DNA of 64,000 bases from Strix aluco (lineage: Eukaryota; Chordata; Aves; Strigiformes; Strigidae). How positions within the stretch are numbered: position 1 is the first letter of the stretch; every line of letters begins with the position of its first letter. Where the stretch lies: NCBI RefSeq assembly GCF_031877795.1, contig NC_133931.1:26162264-26226263 (forward strand), written 5' to 3'. Of the stretch, positions 34,698 through 46,014 are shown one piece after another. A model generated the notes under the pieces. The model was given only the letters and a program-made list of their open reading frames with translations. It was not told the DNA's origin and did no database searches. A program made the translations under genes and the position numbers.

Positions 34698-37600
34698 CTA
34701 TTAAAACAACCCAGAGAAATAAAGCAGTCTTCGTCCTGAGTCTGTATGGCTAGATCCACAAAAAGGCCTGGAAGCAATTCTAGAAACATGGAGAACTTAA
34801 CATGCATAAAGAACTTCACAGGTGAGAATGCAAACATGTACTTTGGAGACTTTAAGATTTAAGTAAGAATTTGAGGATTGTACTGCTGGATGCCAGAATC
34901 CCAGTTTTACATCAAGATTCTCTGAATTCTGAAAGCAAAGACTTCAACAGAGCTGTGCTTGTTCTGAACTCTGTTAACTGAACATAGTTCTAGCAGCCAC
35001 TGTGAAACATAGTTTCTATTTACTTGAATTCTGCCTGAAGCAGAAACATCATAGAAGTTCAAATGCAAATGTTTGCTTTCCATTTGAATGCCTTTTATAT
35101 AATGCCTAACAAACTTACAAAACAGTGTCCTTACAGAGAATAGCTGTGGCAGTTTCAGCTAGCAGATTTTGTATTTATGAACTGCGTATCACTTAATATG
35201 CTGCTTTCATACTGAAAAAAAGAAAGGCTAAGATTCTCTACTCATTGTAGACTTCCATTCCACGGTGAACAGCATGAAATCTCCACATGCCTAGAGAAAT
35301 ACAGAATGTTTGGGAAGAAGCCAAAACTACAGCTAACCCTGAAATCATGAGGAGCTACTGTCTTCTCCTACATGCTCTATTTTATAAAACTGAGTAGCCT
35401 TTACATGGATTTGAAAGCTTTGTGAAGAAGAACTAACAAACAACCTGTCTTCATCAAAATTCTATCGTGAAAAGCCTAGTAGAATTTGGTAAGACTCTGC
35501 AGAACTCGCTTAAAAGAATGTGTTTTAGGTTTCTCATTCCTCCTTAGCATACAAAATTACTTTTGTAACCCCACTGAGACTCGTGAAAGAGGTTTTCATT
35601 AGTTATGAGGTTTTCTAAATAAAACAGAAAAGGAAAATATCCTACCTTTTCAGATTTGTCTACATATATACGTAGTTTGTCCAAATACTTCAGAAAGTTT
35701 TCTGATCAGTAATGCAGGTAATACTTCCTTCCTCCAGTTTCTCTTCACTGCTTTATTATGTCTATGAGAAAAGTTAGAAAGAGAAAGGCTCACTACTGTT
35801 TCCTAAGTTACCAAATCCTATGTCTAACCAGCCAGCTGCTTGAATAGATGCTGTCCTAACAGCCCATTAAAACAAAGCTTTCCAAAGCAAGACACTGGAA
35901 GACCTACAACTCAACACAAGAGATCTGACTAGATGGGGGGGGGGGCAAATCCTATCAGTTATTACTGATGCAGATACTTATCACATTTAATTTTGAAGCC
36001 TTACAGTTTTGTTTGTAAGATTGAAGATAACAGCATTCAATATTATTGAAAAGTAGCAACTGAAATCTGGTAAAGTTACATGCCTTAAAAAGATGAAAGA
36101 TTATCTAACCTGGTTTAATCCAGGCATGACATGCAGTTCATTTTAAAAACAAAACTGTCACAGTCAAGTTCATTGTATTGACAAATAACATTGCTCTGAT
36201 GTGTAGCACAAGCAAGGCTGCTCACTTAAAAAATTAAAAAGGATGTCATCACTTAAATCCCTTAAATTGGTATCTAGCAATTGCAATATGACATTCAAAG
36301 AGAATCTCAATCTCAATTAGAACTGTGTAAGAACAGTAAGGATCTCTAAGGACTAATAACAAATTTTGCTCTAAAGGGAAAAAAGATATTTGCAATTCCT
36401 TTTCGTGAATACAATATAAAGCTGGAATCTGGAAGATCTTATATATCTGAGTATCAAAGCATATCTTCACTGATTATGAACGGTGCTTCTGTTAAAAGGG
36501 TTTTTGCTAAGATTAAAATTAACAGACCCTGTAATGAAAGCATACATAACTCCAGCAAGCATGCATACTACCCAAATACAAAACACATCTGCTACACAGT
36601 TTCCATATTGTTTTGTTTCTACTGGCATGTTTACCGCAGGGTTTGCAGAGATGCCTGAGCTAGCTCCAGATTAGCTGGGACACCTACTAGCTGGGTGACC
36701 TGGTGACAGCATTGCCACAGCAGCAGGGAGTGCAATCCACACAGACTCCTGACAAGGTCCCAAGCAGATTTCACAGACTGCATTTAGCTTTGTGCTTCTG
36801 TGGCTACACTGTCATCAACAGCACAGGGAAGCTAAACTTGCAGGTTTCTGGGTTATGCTACTCCTTCGGCCACAGCATGGACATTCTATGTCTTAAAAGA
36901 GTCTGCTCAAGAAAATACTGTATTATGAAGATAAACAATTCTTTTTAGACTGTTGTTTCCTTGCATGTTTTTCCAGGTCTCCTGCAAAGACAGGAAATTC
37001 AGGACTTTGCTAGTTCAGCATGAACAAAATGAGCATTATGTTTGCACAAAGCTGTGATTTTAAGGACAACAAGGACCACAATGGAAAGTTTAAAATGTGA
37101 TGAACAATGCTAATTATCAGTAGCAGAATGTGAAGTCAAGTACTAGTTCCCAAAACCAATGAAAGCATTGAAACATATATTATGTTTATGGTAGAGGATT
37201 GTTAAATAGCATACATACATTCTATAATTTGAATTGTGAGCCTAAAATTTTGATTTGGCTTGGTGGATCCCAGAGGATTCAGCTTTTAGAAAACTTTCAT
37301 AGAGATACAAGATACATCAACAAAACTGAGTATTTTTGCTGTCCTGGGGTTTCTGCTGTGGATGCTGTAACCTACATTTTGCACACATATCGCTGGTCCC
37401 CAAGCACTAAGTCTTCAAGACACTCCAGCATATTTTAGCAGTTTGAAGTCTATCAGAATACAGGAAAGAGTATTTTTATCAAGTGGGAAACAAAAACTTT
37501 ATTTGTGCTTGACAGAAAAATGATGCGCAACAAATATATAAAGCCTCAACCAAAACCAGAGTTCAAATGGAGAGTGGATGGGAACTTTGAGGTAAAAAAT

Positions 37601-40158
37601 ACAATCAAGGGGGTTTCTGTGAGAACTTCAGTATGTTTTCAAGACTGATGTTGGAGCAGCACCATCCCGCACAGTGCCAGAATCCTTGTGGCTTTGAGTC
37701 TGAGCCCTACAACAGCTGTCACTGAAGTCCCAGACCTCTTCCAGTAGGAACTTCCTGACCTGAAGAACCAGAGATGTTTTATCTTCTGCCAACTTCAAAA
37801 GATGCACTTTACTCAACAGATAAGCAGAGGGAGAGCATCAGATGAATGCCATGCACTCACAGATCACTTTATTCAGTCCTTCCACCACAAAACGATATAA
37901 TTTTCAACTTCTGCCCTTCCCCAGAAATTTCTCTCTTCTTGACTTGGCCTCAAAACCTCTTCTTCTATTTCTATCACAATTCACCAATTGTCACACTCCT
38001 TTTTTCTTTGCACCCAGAAACTATGTTATTTATTGCTGCCTTCCCACAATCCACTAACATTTCCAAACCTTGCCTTGTCTTTGGTTTCTCTGGTCCAGAA
38101 TTTTGCCCATCACTGGGCCATTACCAGCAACACTGTCCACAAGGACATCTGGAATTTGTGGGTGCCAAATCTGGAAGGCAGAAAAAACACAGACTGTTAC
38201 ATGCTACTTGCTTTCCATCATTTCACACATTTTATTTCTCCCCATAGTTTTTGACAAGCAAAAATCTCCTCCGGACTTCACAGATATTAAGTCATGTTTT
38301 AGTAGCTGTCATCCCATGTTGCTTGCCAGGCAGACACGCACCTAAAACCAGCCCTGAGCTATGTACTGTACTGCCTTCAAACAGAGGTTTTGTGTGGATA
38401 TAATAGGAGGGAGAATACAGATGGAATGTAGTTCCCAACAACATAATCACATAGCTTGCTAAATGTCTGGCACTAATCAAAGCTATTCTATTGTAAAAAT
38501 CAGGACACTGGGATCAGATTAGTGACTTGCATTTTTTTGTCTACAGTAGTTTCTGATTTTTAAAAACTCTTTTGCTTCCATGTGACAAAAGAAAGCATAA
38601 CTGTCTGAAGGGCTGGAGTGAATCAGGACAGATCTACAGATGTGCATCACTAAACCAGCATTTTTGGAAGTGCCACGGGGCTGGAAGAACAAACAATCTA
38701 TGCACGGCCCCAGGATGAGGTGACATTAAAACACAATATTGTTTCAGCTTCTATTTTCACAAAGATACGCTGTGCTTTAAATCATGCTATACAGAAGCTA
38801 TATTTTAGGCTGTCTTAATGCCACTCTGTCACAGTCACTGTAAGCCACTTCAAGCCAGCATTAATGCCCAGAGGCAGACTCACTTCTTCAACTGTGACAG
38901 TACAAGCTGTTTCTACAGACACTTGACATATCATACTGGGTGACTGACCTGTTTTAAGATTGAACTGGAAAAAAAAAAAGTTTTACCTTTGGCAGTTGTC
39001 CTACAGTAGCCCAAGCCAATCTATCCACTAATTAATGTCCTAGCCTCCTTCTACTTCATCCCTTGAATCAGTTAGAACAGTTAATTTGGCCCTTTCCTGA
39101 ACTGACTCTGACAACTAACCATACAACTACTTGCTAGGCTTACAACAGATTTGCCAGGCTAGATTTTCTTATAGATGGCTCAGCAAAAGTTTCAGTGACT
39201 GTGGAAGTGGGGCAAGACAGGGGATGAGAAACTGCAGCCAGGGCAGAAAGGAAAAAAAGCGGCAGTGCCTGTGGTTAAGGCTGCTACAGAGCTACTCCCC
39301 TCAACTCAGCTCCCCAGACTGGTACGTTGTGGAGTCTCAGGAACGTTCATGTAAGAGAAAGGCAACAGAAGTGGAAAAAAAAATAATGGGTAGCAATACC
39401 AGCTTACACTGATGTATGAGATAGACAACTAACTTAAGGCCTATGCCTCTACCAGGGCAAACTACCTAAGTTTAGCATTACCCAAGAAACTAGAACTACT
39501 TTGTCAAAGAACATTTTTACATAACACTTCCACCTGCTGTCCTGCTGCAAAACCTATTCAAAACAGAGTGATACAAGATATGTATCTCACAGAACACCTT
39601 TAGGCTTCGCTGCACAGAGGCAAGGCCCAGGACAGAAGAGCTTCCCTCAGAGGCTCTGGGGTGGAGGGGGGCACTTTGCACAGGTGAGAGGAAGGCCCCC
39701 GGGTCACGCCTAGGTAGGTTCTTCAGGAGTGGTCAACGATCTTGGTCCCAGAAAACAAAACTGGCCTGGAAACACCGGGAGGAGCAACGTAACGCCAAGC
39801 AACTGCACCTAAGCAGACGCAAACAACTAACACACACTTACCGTTATCTTCTCGATGGGATGGCAAAGCCGCCACCAGCCCGGCACAGGCGCCAGGCCTG
39901 CCGATGACGAATGACCCCTGACAAACGCTAAGGTCCCCGCGCAACGCCTCCCGCCCCACGGCCGGGCTCCGCACTGCCATCCGCTCCGGTCCCGCTGCCC
40001 CCCGCAGCGCGGCTGCCCGCGGCTGCCCACAGCCCCCCCAGCCGCCCACAGCCCGCGGGCAGCCCTCACGGCGGCCGCAGCCACCCACTCACCCCACCCG
40101 CCGCCGCCGCCGCCGCTCGATGTCGCAAAACCGAGGTTACTTTTGCAGCCGCTCTTAC
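34698..40158 (-). other. Likely 5' intron of the RNF41-like gene
   Basis: Sequence between the acceptor at 34698 and a possible donor at 40158 in the CpG island, if the first exon lies there. It is AT-rich and no coding exon is recognised. It holds an 11-G run (35935-35945) and a pyrimidine-rich stretch at 37,842-38,345 that stays open in all three plus frames by composition. Confidence 0.4.
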
Positions 40159-40221
40159 TTGGCGGCCGCTCTTGCTTGACGGCCGCGCGGCACGCCGCAG
40201 GGAACACGGCCTCTCCGCCAT
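40159..40221 (-). other. Possible 5' exon of the RNF41-like gene, with an upstream ATG
   Basis: On the minus strand a well-placed ATG (40221-40219, AGC before and G after) lies upstream of a GTAAGA donor at 40158. Spliced to 34697 it would be out of frame with the main ATG and form an overlapping upstream frame. The exon itself is a guess from promoter position and donor. Confidence 0.25.
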
Positions 40222-40388
40222 GCTGTGAGTGGCACCGCCGCCTCGCGCACGCGCCGCTCCTCGCAGCGCCGGCAGCCGCCCCGCGGGCCAGCAGGGCGCA
40301 CGCGCACCTTCGCGTTTCCCAGCCGGAGGAGTCGGGCACGCGCAGGTGGGGTAACACCCCGGCGCGCGGCTCCGGAGCACGCGCCCTC

Positions 40389-40396
40389 GGCGGGAA
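40389..40396 (+). promoter_or_regulatory. E2F-type site GGCGGGAA
   Basis: Exact match to the E2F core, about 120 bp before the proposed end of RAD54B exon 1. S-phase control would suit a recombination helicase gene. Occupancy is unknown. Confidence 0.45.
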
Positions 40397-40429
40397 GCGT
40401 CGCACCCGGCGGGCGGACGCCTGCGCAGG

Positions 40430-40439
40430 GCGCATGCGC
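40430..40439. promoter_or_regulatory. NRF1-type palindrome GCGCATGCGC
   Basis: A perfect palindromic NRF1 core, a common element of bidirectional CpG promoters, about 80 bp before the proposed RAD54B first donor. Confidence 0.55.
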
Positions 40440-40515
40440 GGCGCAGCCAGCGGGCCGACGGGAGCCGGCGGCGGGACAATTGAGTGCCGAGGCGGTGGCG
40501 GGGCTGGTGGCTGAG
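40440..40515 (+). other. RAD54B: Probable non-coding first exon of RAD54B (3' end at 40515)
   Basis: GGTGGCTGAG|GTATGG at 40515/40516 is a good donor in the CpG island. The first coding exon begins with 16 nt of 5' UTR after an acceptor, so an upstream untranslated exon is required. The start site is not determined. Confidence 0.5.
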
Positions 40516-43480
40516 GTATGGCCGCGGCGGGCGGCACCGGCTCGGGTCATCGGCCGCGGGGGTCTCTGGTCTCTCCTCGCGGGGTTGGCGGAGTTGGCTG
40601 GGCGCTCTCAGCCCCTCTACTTGCCCGTAGGGAGACCCCCTCCCCCCGCGGCCGTTACCGGGCGGCTGAGGCAGGGTGGGCCGCGTAATAGTAATTTGAA
40701 TAGCATTGCTTTTTGGGCCTGCTCCAAGTCCTTACAGTTCCTACTCCTTTGAATTGATTTTTCACTAATATTGATATTGCAGGGAATGCCCTCGCTGCAT
40801 GGTTTAACTTTAGCTGAGTAAAAGTTAATCCTGTGTCTCATCTTTGTAATTGACTACAAAAAAAGATTTAGCCTCGTCATCTGTGCCGGGAATGTTTCTT
40901 CAGCTATTCATTAGAGCAGCCGGTTAAGTTTGTGCCAATGCAGGCATTGTAAGATGTGTAATGTAACTGCCTTCGACAGGACACCATGCATACTGTGTTG
41001 AGTTGAATGTGTAAAATTTTGGAATACTATTTGTATGTGTATTTCATTTTAATGCAGCTGTTAAGATGCCTTTAAGGAGAAAACTACTACCGAATTAATT
41101 GCTTGCAAAACTAGATGCATTCATGAGACGTTTTAGGCTGTGGTTTCATCGTACGCTTAATTTGGTCGAGCTAGGTTGCTAATAAAAGGCAGGAGCAGTG
41201 CTGTTCTTATTGCCTCTAGCTGCTTCCCTGCAACCACACCTGATGGTACTGCAAGTACAGGGCGATTCAACATATTGGTGACTGTCTCAAAGGAAAGGGC
41301 ATATTTGCTTGTCAGTTGACTTAGTTGTAATGTGGAGCTATTCCTTGCTCTTGCTATGCCTACTCTGATGCCATCTAAAGCGGCTAGCATCAATCACTTG
41401 TTGCGCATGCATAATGGCCTTTTTTCTGTATAGTACTGTAAAAGTACAAAATGTAAACGTTTTATTTATTATTCTTTGTATTTTATGGTGTTATTATGTT
41501 TCATAAAACCTTGTATTTTGAAGACAGAGAGAGATGTATTGCTGGAAGCAATATTACATTTTAAAAACCATAAGCCCCTAATGGTTTTTGTAGTTGCAAA
41601 TAGGTAATACTGGTATTATTCTTACATGCTCTTAAATTTAATGGGACTGAAGTTACTGGGTTATCAAGAGTCATATCTTTAAATTTCTCACTAATTTGCA
41701 GATTTCTTAATGAGTCTGGTTTTGTGGTTTAAGACCAGATGACAGTGCAAAATCCAAATGGATTTGGAAATCAGAACACTTTAATCACAGATACATGCAA
41801 TTTACGAACTGCACAACTTCTCCTGTTCCATGGGAGGTGTGACAAGCTTTAGAAGTGGAGTGGGCAGGGTTAGTGTAGCAGTTCAGCCATGCTATGCATA
41901 GTCCTCATGTAGAGTTGCGGGGTGTCCTGGGTTGTCTTCCCAAGTGTCACCATGCATTACAGGGCTGGGGAGAGAACTTCTTCACATTCACGTGGCACCT
42001 GAAGCTGACTGTGGTCAGTACTGGTGCTTGCAGTGTGCTCCTCTGGAAGGTTCTTGCCACCTTTGCAGCTTTCACAATGGCTATCAGTTGTTTACACTAC
42101 AGGTACTCCTGTTAAAATAACCCAGCTACTCCCTTACTGCATAGCGTTAACTAAAGTTCATATGTGAACACTGTTGTCCAGTAGGCCTAACTTATGTGAA
42201 CCGCTGTTGGCACAGCCAGAGACACCCTTCCTTGAACTTTTAATAATGGCCACAGTGGAAGTGACAGTAGTTCAGGCCATTTTGCTGTTAAGGTTTAAGT
42301 CTAGTAACAGCACCATATATATGCTAATTGTTCAGATGTGGAGGAGATAGCAGAACTCACGTTAGTGTCTGCATATTCGCAAAGTATTTGGACAGTACTC
42401 TGTTACTACTTCTGTGCAAATCTTGGAAAGAAAGGTTGTTGTGCCCTAGTAAGCCACTGGAGTGCAGAGTAGCGTCAAAAAAATGCAGAAACGCAATGGC
42501 TGTTGCAACAGGATGTAAACATGCTGTCAAGATGGTAGAGAGGTAGAGAAGTTTGTGTTTGCAATCCGCATTATGGTTTATTTTAACCCAATTGTTAGGG
42601 GGGATCAATTAAAATGAAGAACCCGTGTACGAATGGAGAATTAAACCAAAATATGTTCCATAAATTGCTGTACCGTGCTTGTCTTCATCTTTCCAGCTGC
42701 TGGGTTATTCTGTTGGAATTTTCTCTTGTTTTGTTTCTTCTACTTTGAAATACTAAGATTATGACTTGTTATTCTCGTGGTTGCAAGGATGCTTTGTGAT
42801 ATTAACATTGGTATATGTTTGGTTTTGTTCTGAGGTTGTTTAGGGGAATAATGGTCTTCTATTTTGAGAGAAAACCTATAATATGTTTCTTCCACTGTTC
42901 AAGTGGACGTAACATGGAGTGATAATCTCCACTGTAATTTTGACATAATTTTCTGCTGAATTCTAATTTTATTATAGTGAATCTGAATGACCAATATAAT
43001 TGATTGTTTAATGCAAAATACTACTCCTGAATATGAAACATACCTTCGACATTTGTTGTTTGTTGTCCACTAATAACGGGCTTTTCAAAATTATGTTTTA
43101 AGCATTTAGAATAGTTCTGTTTCAAATTGTCTTTTTTCTTTTATAAACAGGTGTAACTTTGTTAAGCAGCCCCACATTGTGCATCTTCAGAGCGTCTCTT
43201 GCTATTGTGAACTGCATTATTGCCTTTTCAAATAAAAAAGGATGTGTTCTGTAGAATTTGCTGTAGTTGATCCTTCTTAGTACTTAATTCATTGCAACAG
43301 TGCTACTTTTTCTTAAGTTGTATTATGCTTGTGAATTAACATTGCTATTTGAAAATCTTTTCTGCTATTTTATTTTTAAATAGTGCTTATATTGTTATCT
43401 ATGGATATATTTTTGTATTTAAAGCCTATTCTGACTGCAGCTGTCTTTATCTGCTTCCTTCCTTCCTCTCCACCCTTCAG
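40516..43480 (+). other. RAD54B: RAD54B intron 1
   Basis: From the proposed donor to the acceptor CCCTTCAG at 43473-43480. It is AT-rich past 40,700 with no recognisable repeat. The only oddity is the open frame at 41157-41393. Confidence 0.6.
41157..41393 (-). other. Unexplained 78-codon minus-strand open frame in RAD54B intron 1
   Basis: The frame begins MMLAALDGIRVGIARARNSS and includes LTSKYALSFETVTNMLNRP and VLAVPSGVVAGKQLEAIRTA, ending in TAA. Its composition looks more protein-like than the AT-rich intron around it, but I recognise no family. It could be a processed-pseudogene or transposon relic, or chance. Confidence 0.2.
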
Positions 43481-43496
43481 AGCAGTACAACTAACT

Positions 43497-43634
43497 ATGA
43501 GGCGATCAGCAGCTCCAAGTCAAGTGTTAGGAAATGTAGCCAAAAAGCCAAGGTTTATACCACCAGGAAAAAGTAACACAGTTTGTCTGAAGAATGAAAC
43601 CAAGGAGATGGACCAAGAAATGAACTTAAAGGAG
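43497..43634 (+). CDS. RAD54B: RAD54B coding exon 1
   Basis: The exon begins at 43481 after CCCTTCAG, with the ATG at 43497. It encodes 46 residues ending DQEMNLKE. The donor is GGAG|GTAAGT, phase 0. Confidence 0.93.
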
Positions 43635-44477
43635 GTAAGTGCACTAAAAAGGGTATTTGTTCATATTGTTACTAAAAGATAGCATCTGAGCTTACCACAA
43701 ACAATCTCTGCTTAAATAATAGATTTTGATACTTTTGCTCTTACTACATTTGATCTTGCTTCTCATGTAGGTTTCTCTCACCCTGAAGTGGATGCAGAAA
43801 AATGTTTTTCAAATAAATAAACGTAATCGCTATTGAGCCCAAATACAATTCTTAGTGTAGCTGAGGTATGGATTGCATCTTGGCATGGGCTTTACTGGAT
43901 TCAAGTGTTTGAAATGCTTTGTCAAAAGCAGTTAAAAAACCCAAGATACTTAGTAATGAAATGTCAGTATATCAAGTTGCAGTCTTGCTGCAAGGAGCTT
44001 TCTTTGAAACCTTTAATATCAACCAAAAAAAAGCATCACAACTTTTATTCATTTTATCTACAGAAGACTTCTACTAAATTCAATTCATAAACTACTTGCA
44101 CAAGTGGTGTTTGGGATTGTGTGCATGTGCTTTCTGTTGTGAACACTGGGATGCATGTATTTTTGTAGGGATGTATATATTTATTTAGATAGTTTGATAA
44201 TGAGGATTAATATCTATTAAGATTACTTCTTGTGGCTGTTTTCTCCATTTCTCTTCAACTGCATGAACAGCATGCTATTGTGAACTTGTTCTTCTTTTGC
44301 AGATGGATGAGAAAGGGGGAAGTGCTTCATTGCTTTCTAAAATATATAGCCAGAATCAAAATGCAAATTTTACACAGTCTGTGGAGTCATCTGGAAAAGT
44401 AAAGCCTTCAAAAGCACGCTCCAGCGCTAGTAAGAGTAGCAAGGTGGAAATGAAAACACTAAATATGCCCAAAGCTG
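43497..44477 (+). CDS. RAD54B: RAD54B, first two coding exons (5' part only)
   Basis: RAD54B is a SNF2/Swi2-family DNA translocase that assists RAD51 in homologous recombination in the nucleus. Exons 43497-43634 and 44303-44477 join in phase 0 and give 104 complete residues starting MRRSAAPSQVLGNVAKKPRF, close to human MRRSAAPSQLQGN. The first exon length (46 codons, human about 45) agrees. The second part (LLSKIYSQNQNANFTQSVES) is only loosely similar to the human N-terminal segment. These residues precede the ATPase core, so no helicase motif lies in the window. The last exon ends in phase 1 and the continuation is at or beyond the right end. Confidence 0.92.
44303..44477 (+). CDS. RAD54B: RAD54B coding exon 2
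   Basis: The acceptor is CTTTTGCAG. Encodes MDEKGGSASLLSKIYSQNQN to VEMKTLNMPKA plus one base, with a Ser/Lys-rich middle (SKARSSASKSSK). The donor is CTG|GTAAGA. Phase 1. Confidence 0.88.
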
Positions 44478-45020
44478 GTAAGATGCTCTTTCTTTTTTAC
44501 TGAATGATACACTACTTAATAAACTTTTATGAAATACTAGTATAAGGGTCAGCAACAGTGCCATTATTTGGTGTTCTGCTGTGTAGAGAGTGAAAGAAAC
44601 AAACATTAAATGATTTTTTTTTTAATGGAAAAGGAAAAAAAGTTGATGTTTTAGAAGTCAGTTGTTAGTGCTGCTATTGAGGTGTGTGTCTTCCAGAGAG
44701 TACTATAGTCAACTCGCTCTAATCCAGAGTAATATCAGGATGAGAGTCAGGATACCCTAAATAGTGGAGAAGTGGTGTAATTTGGAGACCTGGTTGGCCT
44801 CATGCAGAGAATGCTAACCGTTCTGCATGGATTCACATCTTTCAGAATTCATGAGGGTTTCTTCTCTTCAGTGCAAGATCTGAGCTGGTTTTTTCAGTGT
44901 CTCCAGTGGGTGCTCAGGGTTCATGCATGGACTACTAAGTCTAGTGTGGCATCAGAGCAGACCTGGCTCTGTTCATTCATGTGTGTGCACTTACTCATTT
45001 GTTACTCCCCATAATGAATA

Positions 45021-45515
45021 TTCATAGAACCACAGAATAGTTTGGGTTGGAAGGGACCTTAAAGATCATCTAGTTCCAACCTCCCAGCCCATGGTCAGGG
45101 ACACCTTCCACTAGACCAGGTTGCTCAAAGCCCCGTCCAACCTGGCCTTGAACACTTCCAGGGAGGGGGCAGCCACAGCTTATCTGGGCAACCTGTGCCA
45201 GTGTCTCACCACTCTCACAGTGGAGAATTTCTTCCTTATAGCTAATCTAAATTAACACTCAGTTTAAAACCATTACCCTTCATCCTATCCCTACACTCCC
45301 TGATAAGAGTCCTTCCCCATCTTTCCTGTAGCCCTCTTTAGATACTCGAAGGCCACTGTAAGGTCTCCCCTGAGCCTTCTCTTCTCCAGGCTGAACAACC
45401 CCAACTCTCTCAGCCTGTCCTCATAAGGGAGGTGCTCCAGCCCCCTGATCATCTTCGTGGCCTCCTCAGGAGTTGCTCCAACAGGTCCATGTCCTCTTAT
45501 GTTGGGGAGTACATT
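45021..45515 (-). repeat. CR1 LINE 3' fragment (~0.5 kb)
   Basis: The best-preserved CR1 in the window: 'CACAGAATAGTTTGGGTTGG', 'AAAGATCATCTAGTTCCAAC', 'GAGCCTTCTCTTCTCCAGGC' and 'GGAGGTGCTCCAGCCCCCTG'. It is antisense to RAD54B and 5'-truncated near 45,515. It is much more similar to the fragment at 4485-4735 than to the others. Confidence 0.92.
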
Positions 45516-46014
45516 GCTCCAAAAAGCTAGGTAGTCAGCAGTGCAAAGATACTAAAGTGTCTGAACTGTAGCAAATGCACTTTGATGGACTTGAATGACT
45601 CTGTGGGGTTGAGTGTCTTCATTTCCCACTCTCCGTGTGCCCCAACCACAGATACAGCGCAGGGACGTTCTGCATTGTGCGAATGCAGGTGTACAACCTC
45701 GGGAGCCGAGCACATCTTGAAAGCGTTGCACTTGAACTGGGTTACTGACATTGCTGGATGAAAAACACTCCTCTTGGAGTCAGCTCAGGCATTTCAACAT
45801 CTGTCTTACTGTTAACTCACTCTTGTTTCCTCATAATTAATTACATTGATAGTGATCTTTCTCTTTGTTTTAGGGTTCATTTAACTGGTAATACTTTGTG
45901 TAATGAGTAGAGTTTTAAAAGAGCATTTCATGGCTGCTTATCACCTTGATTCCATAATGGTTGGAATTATAATTCAGAAGGCTTTAACAAAGTTATATTT
46001 AATTTTGTTTGTGA

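Larger units (their letters stand above)
39840..40700. promoter_or_regulatory. CpG island, probable bidirectional promoter of RAD54B and the RNF41-like gene
   Basis: Dense CpG sequence amid AT-rich flanks, between a minus-strand gene to the left and RAD54B to the right. Inside are GCGCATGCGC (NRF1 type) at 40430-40439 and GGCGGGAA (E2F type) at 40389-40396. No TATA box is seen. Divergent transcription is inferred from the geometry. Confidence 0.75.

Noticed and set aside
29640-36670. Short shared motif GCTAGCTCCAGA near 29,650 and 36,660
   Set aside because: Only a dozen bases agree clearly; too short to claim a shared repeat without alignment.
39827-40752. Several long Arg/Ala/Gly-rich frames on both strands
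   Set aside because: Caused by CpG-island composition with few stop codons. None has a family resemblance, and RAD54B's real start codon is at 43497.
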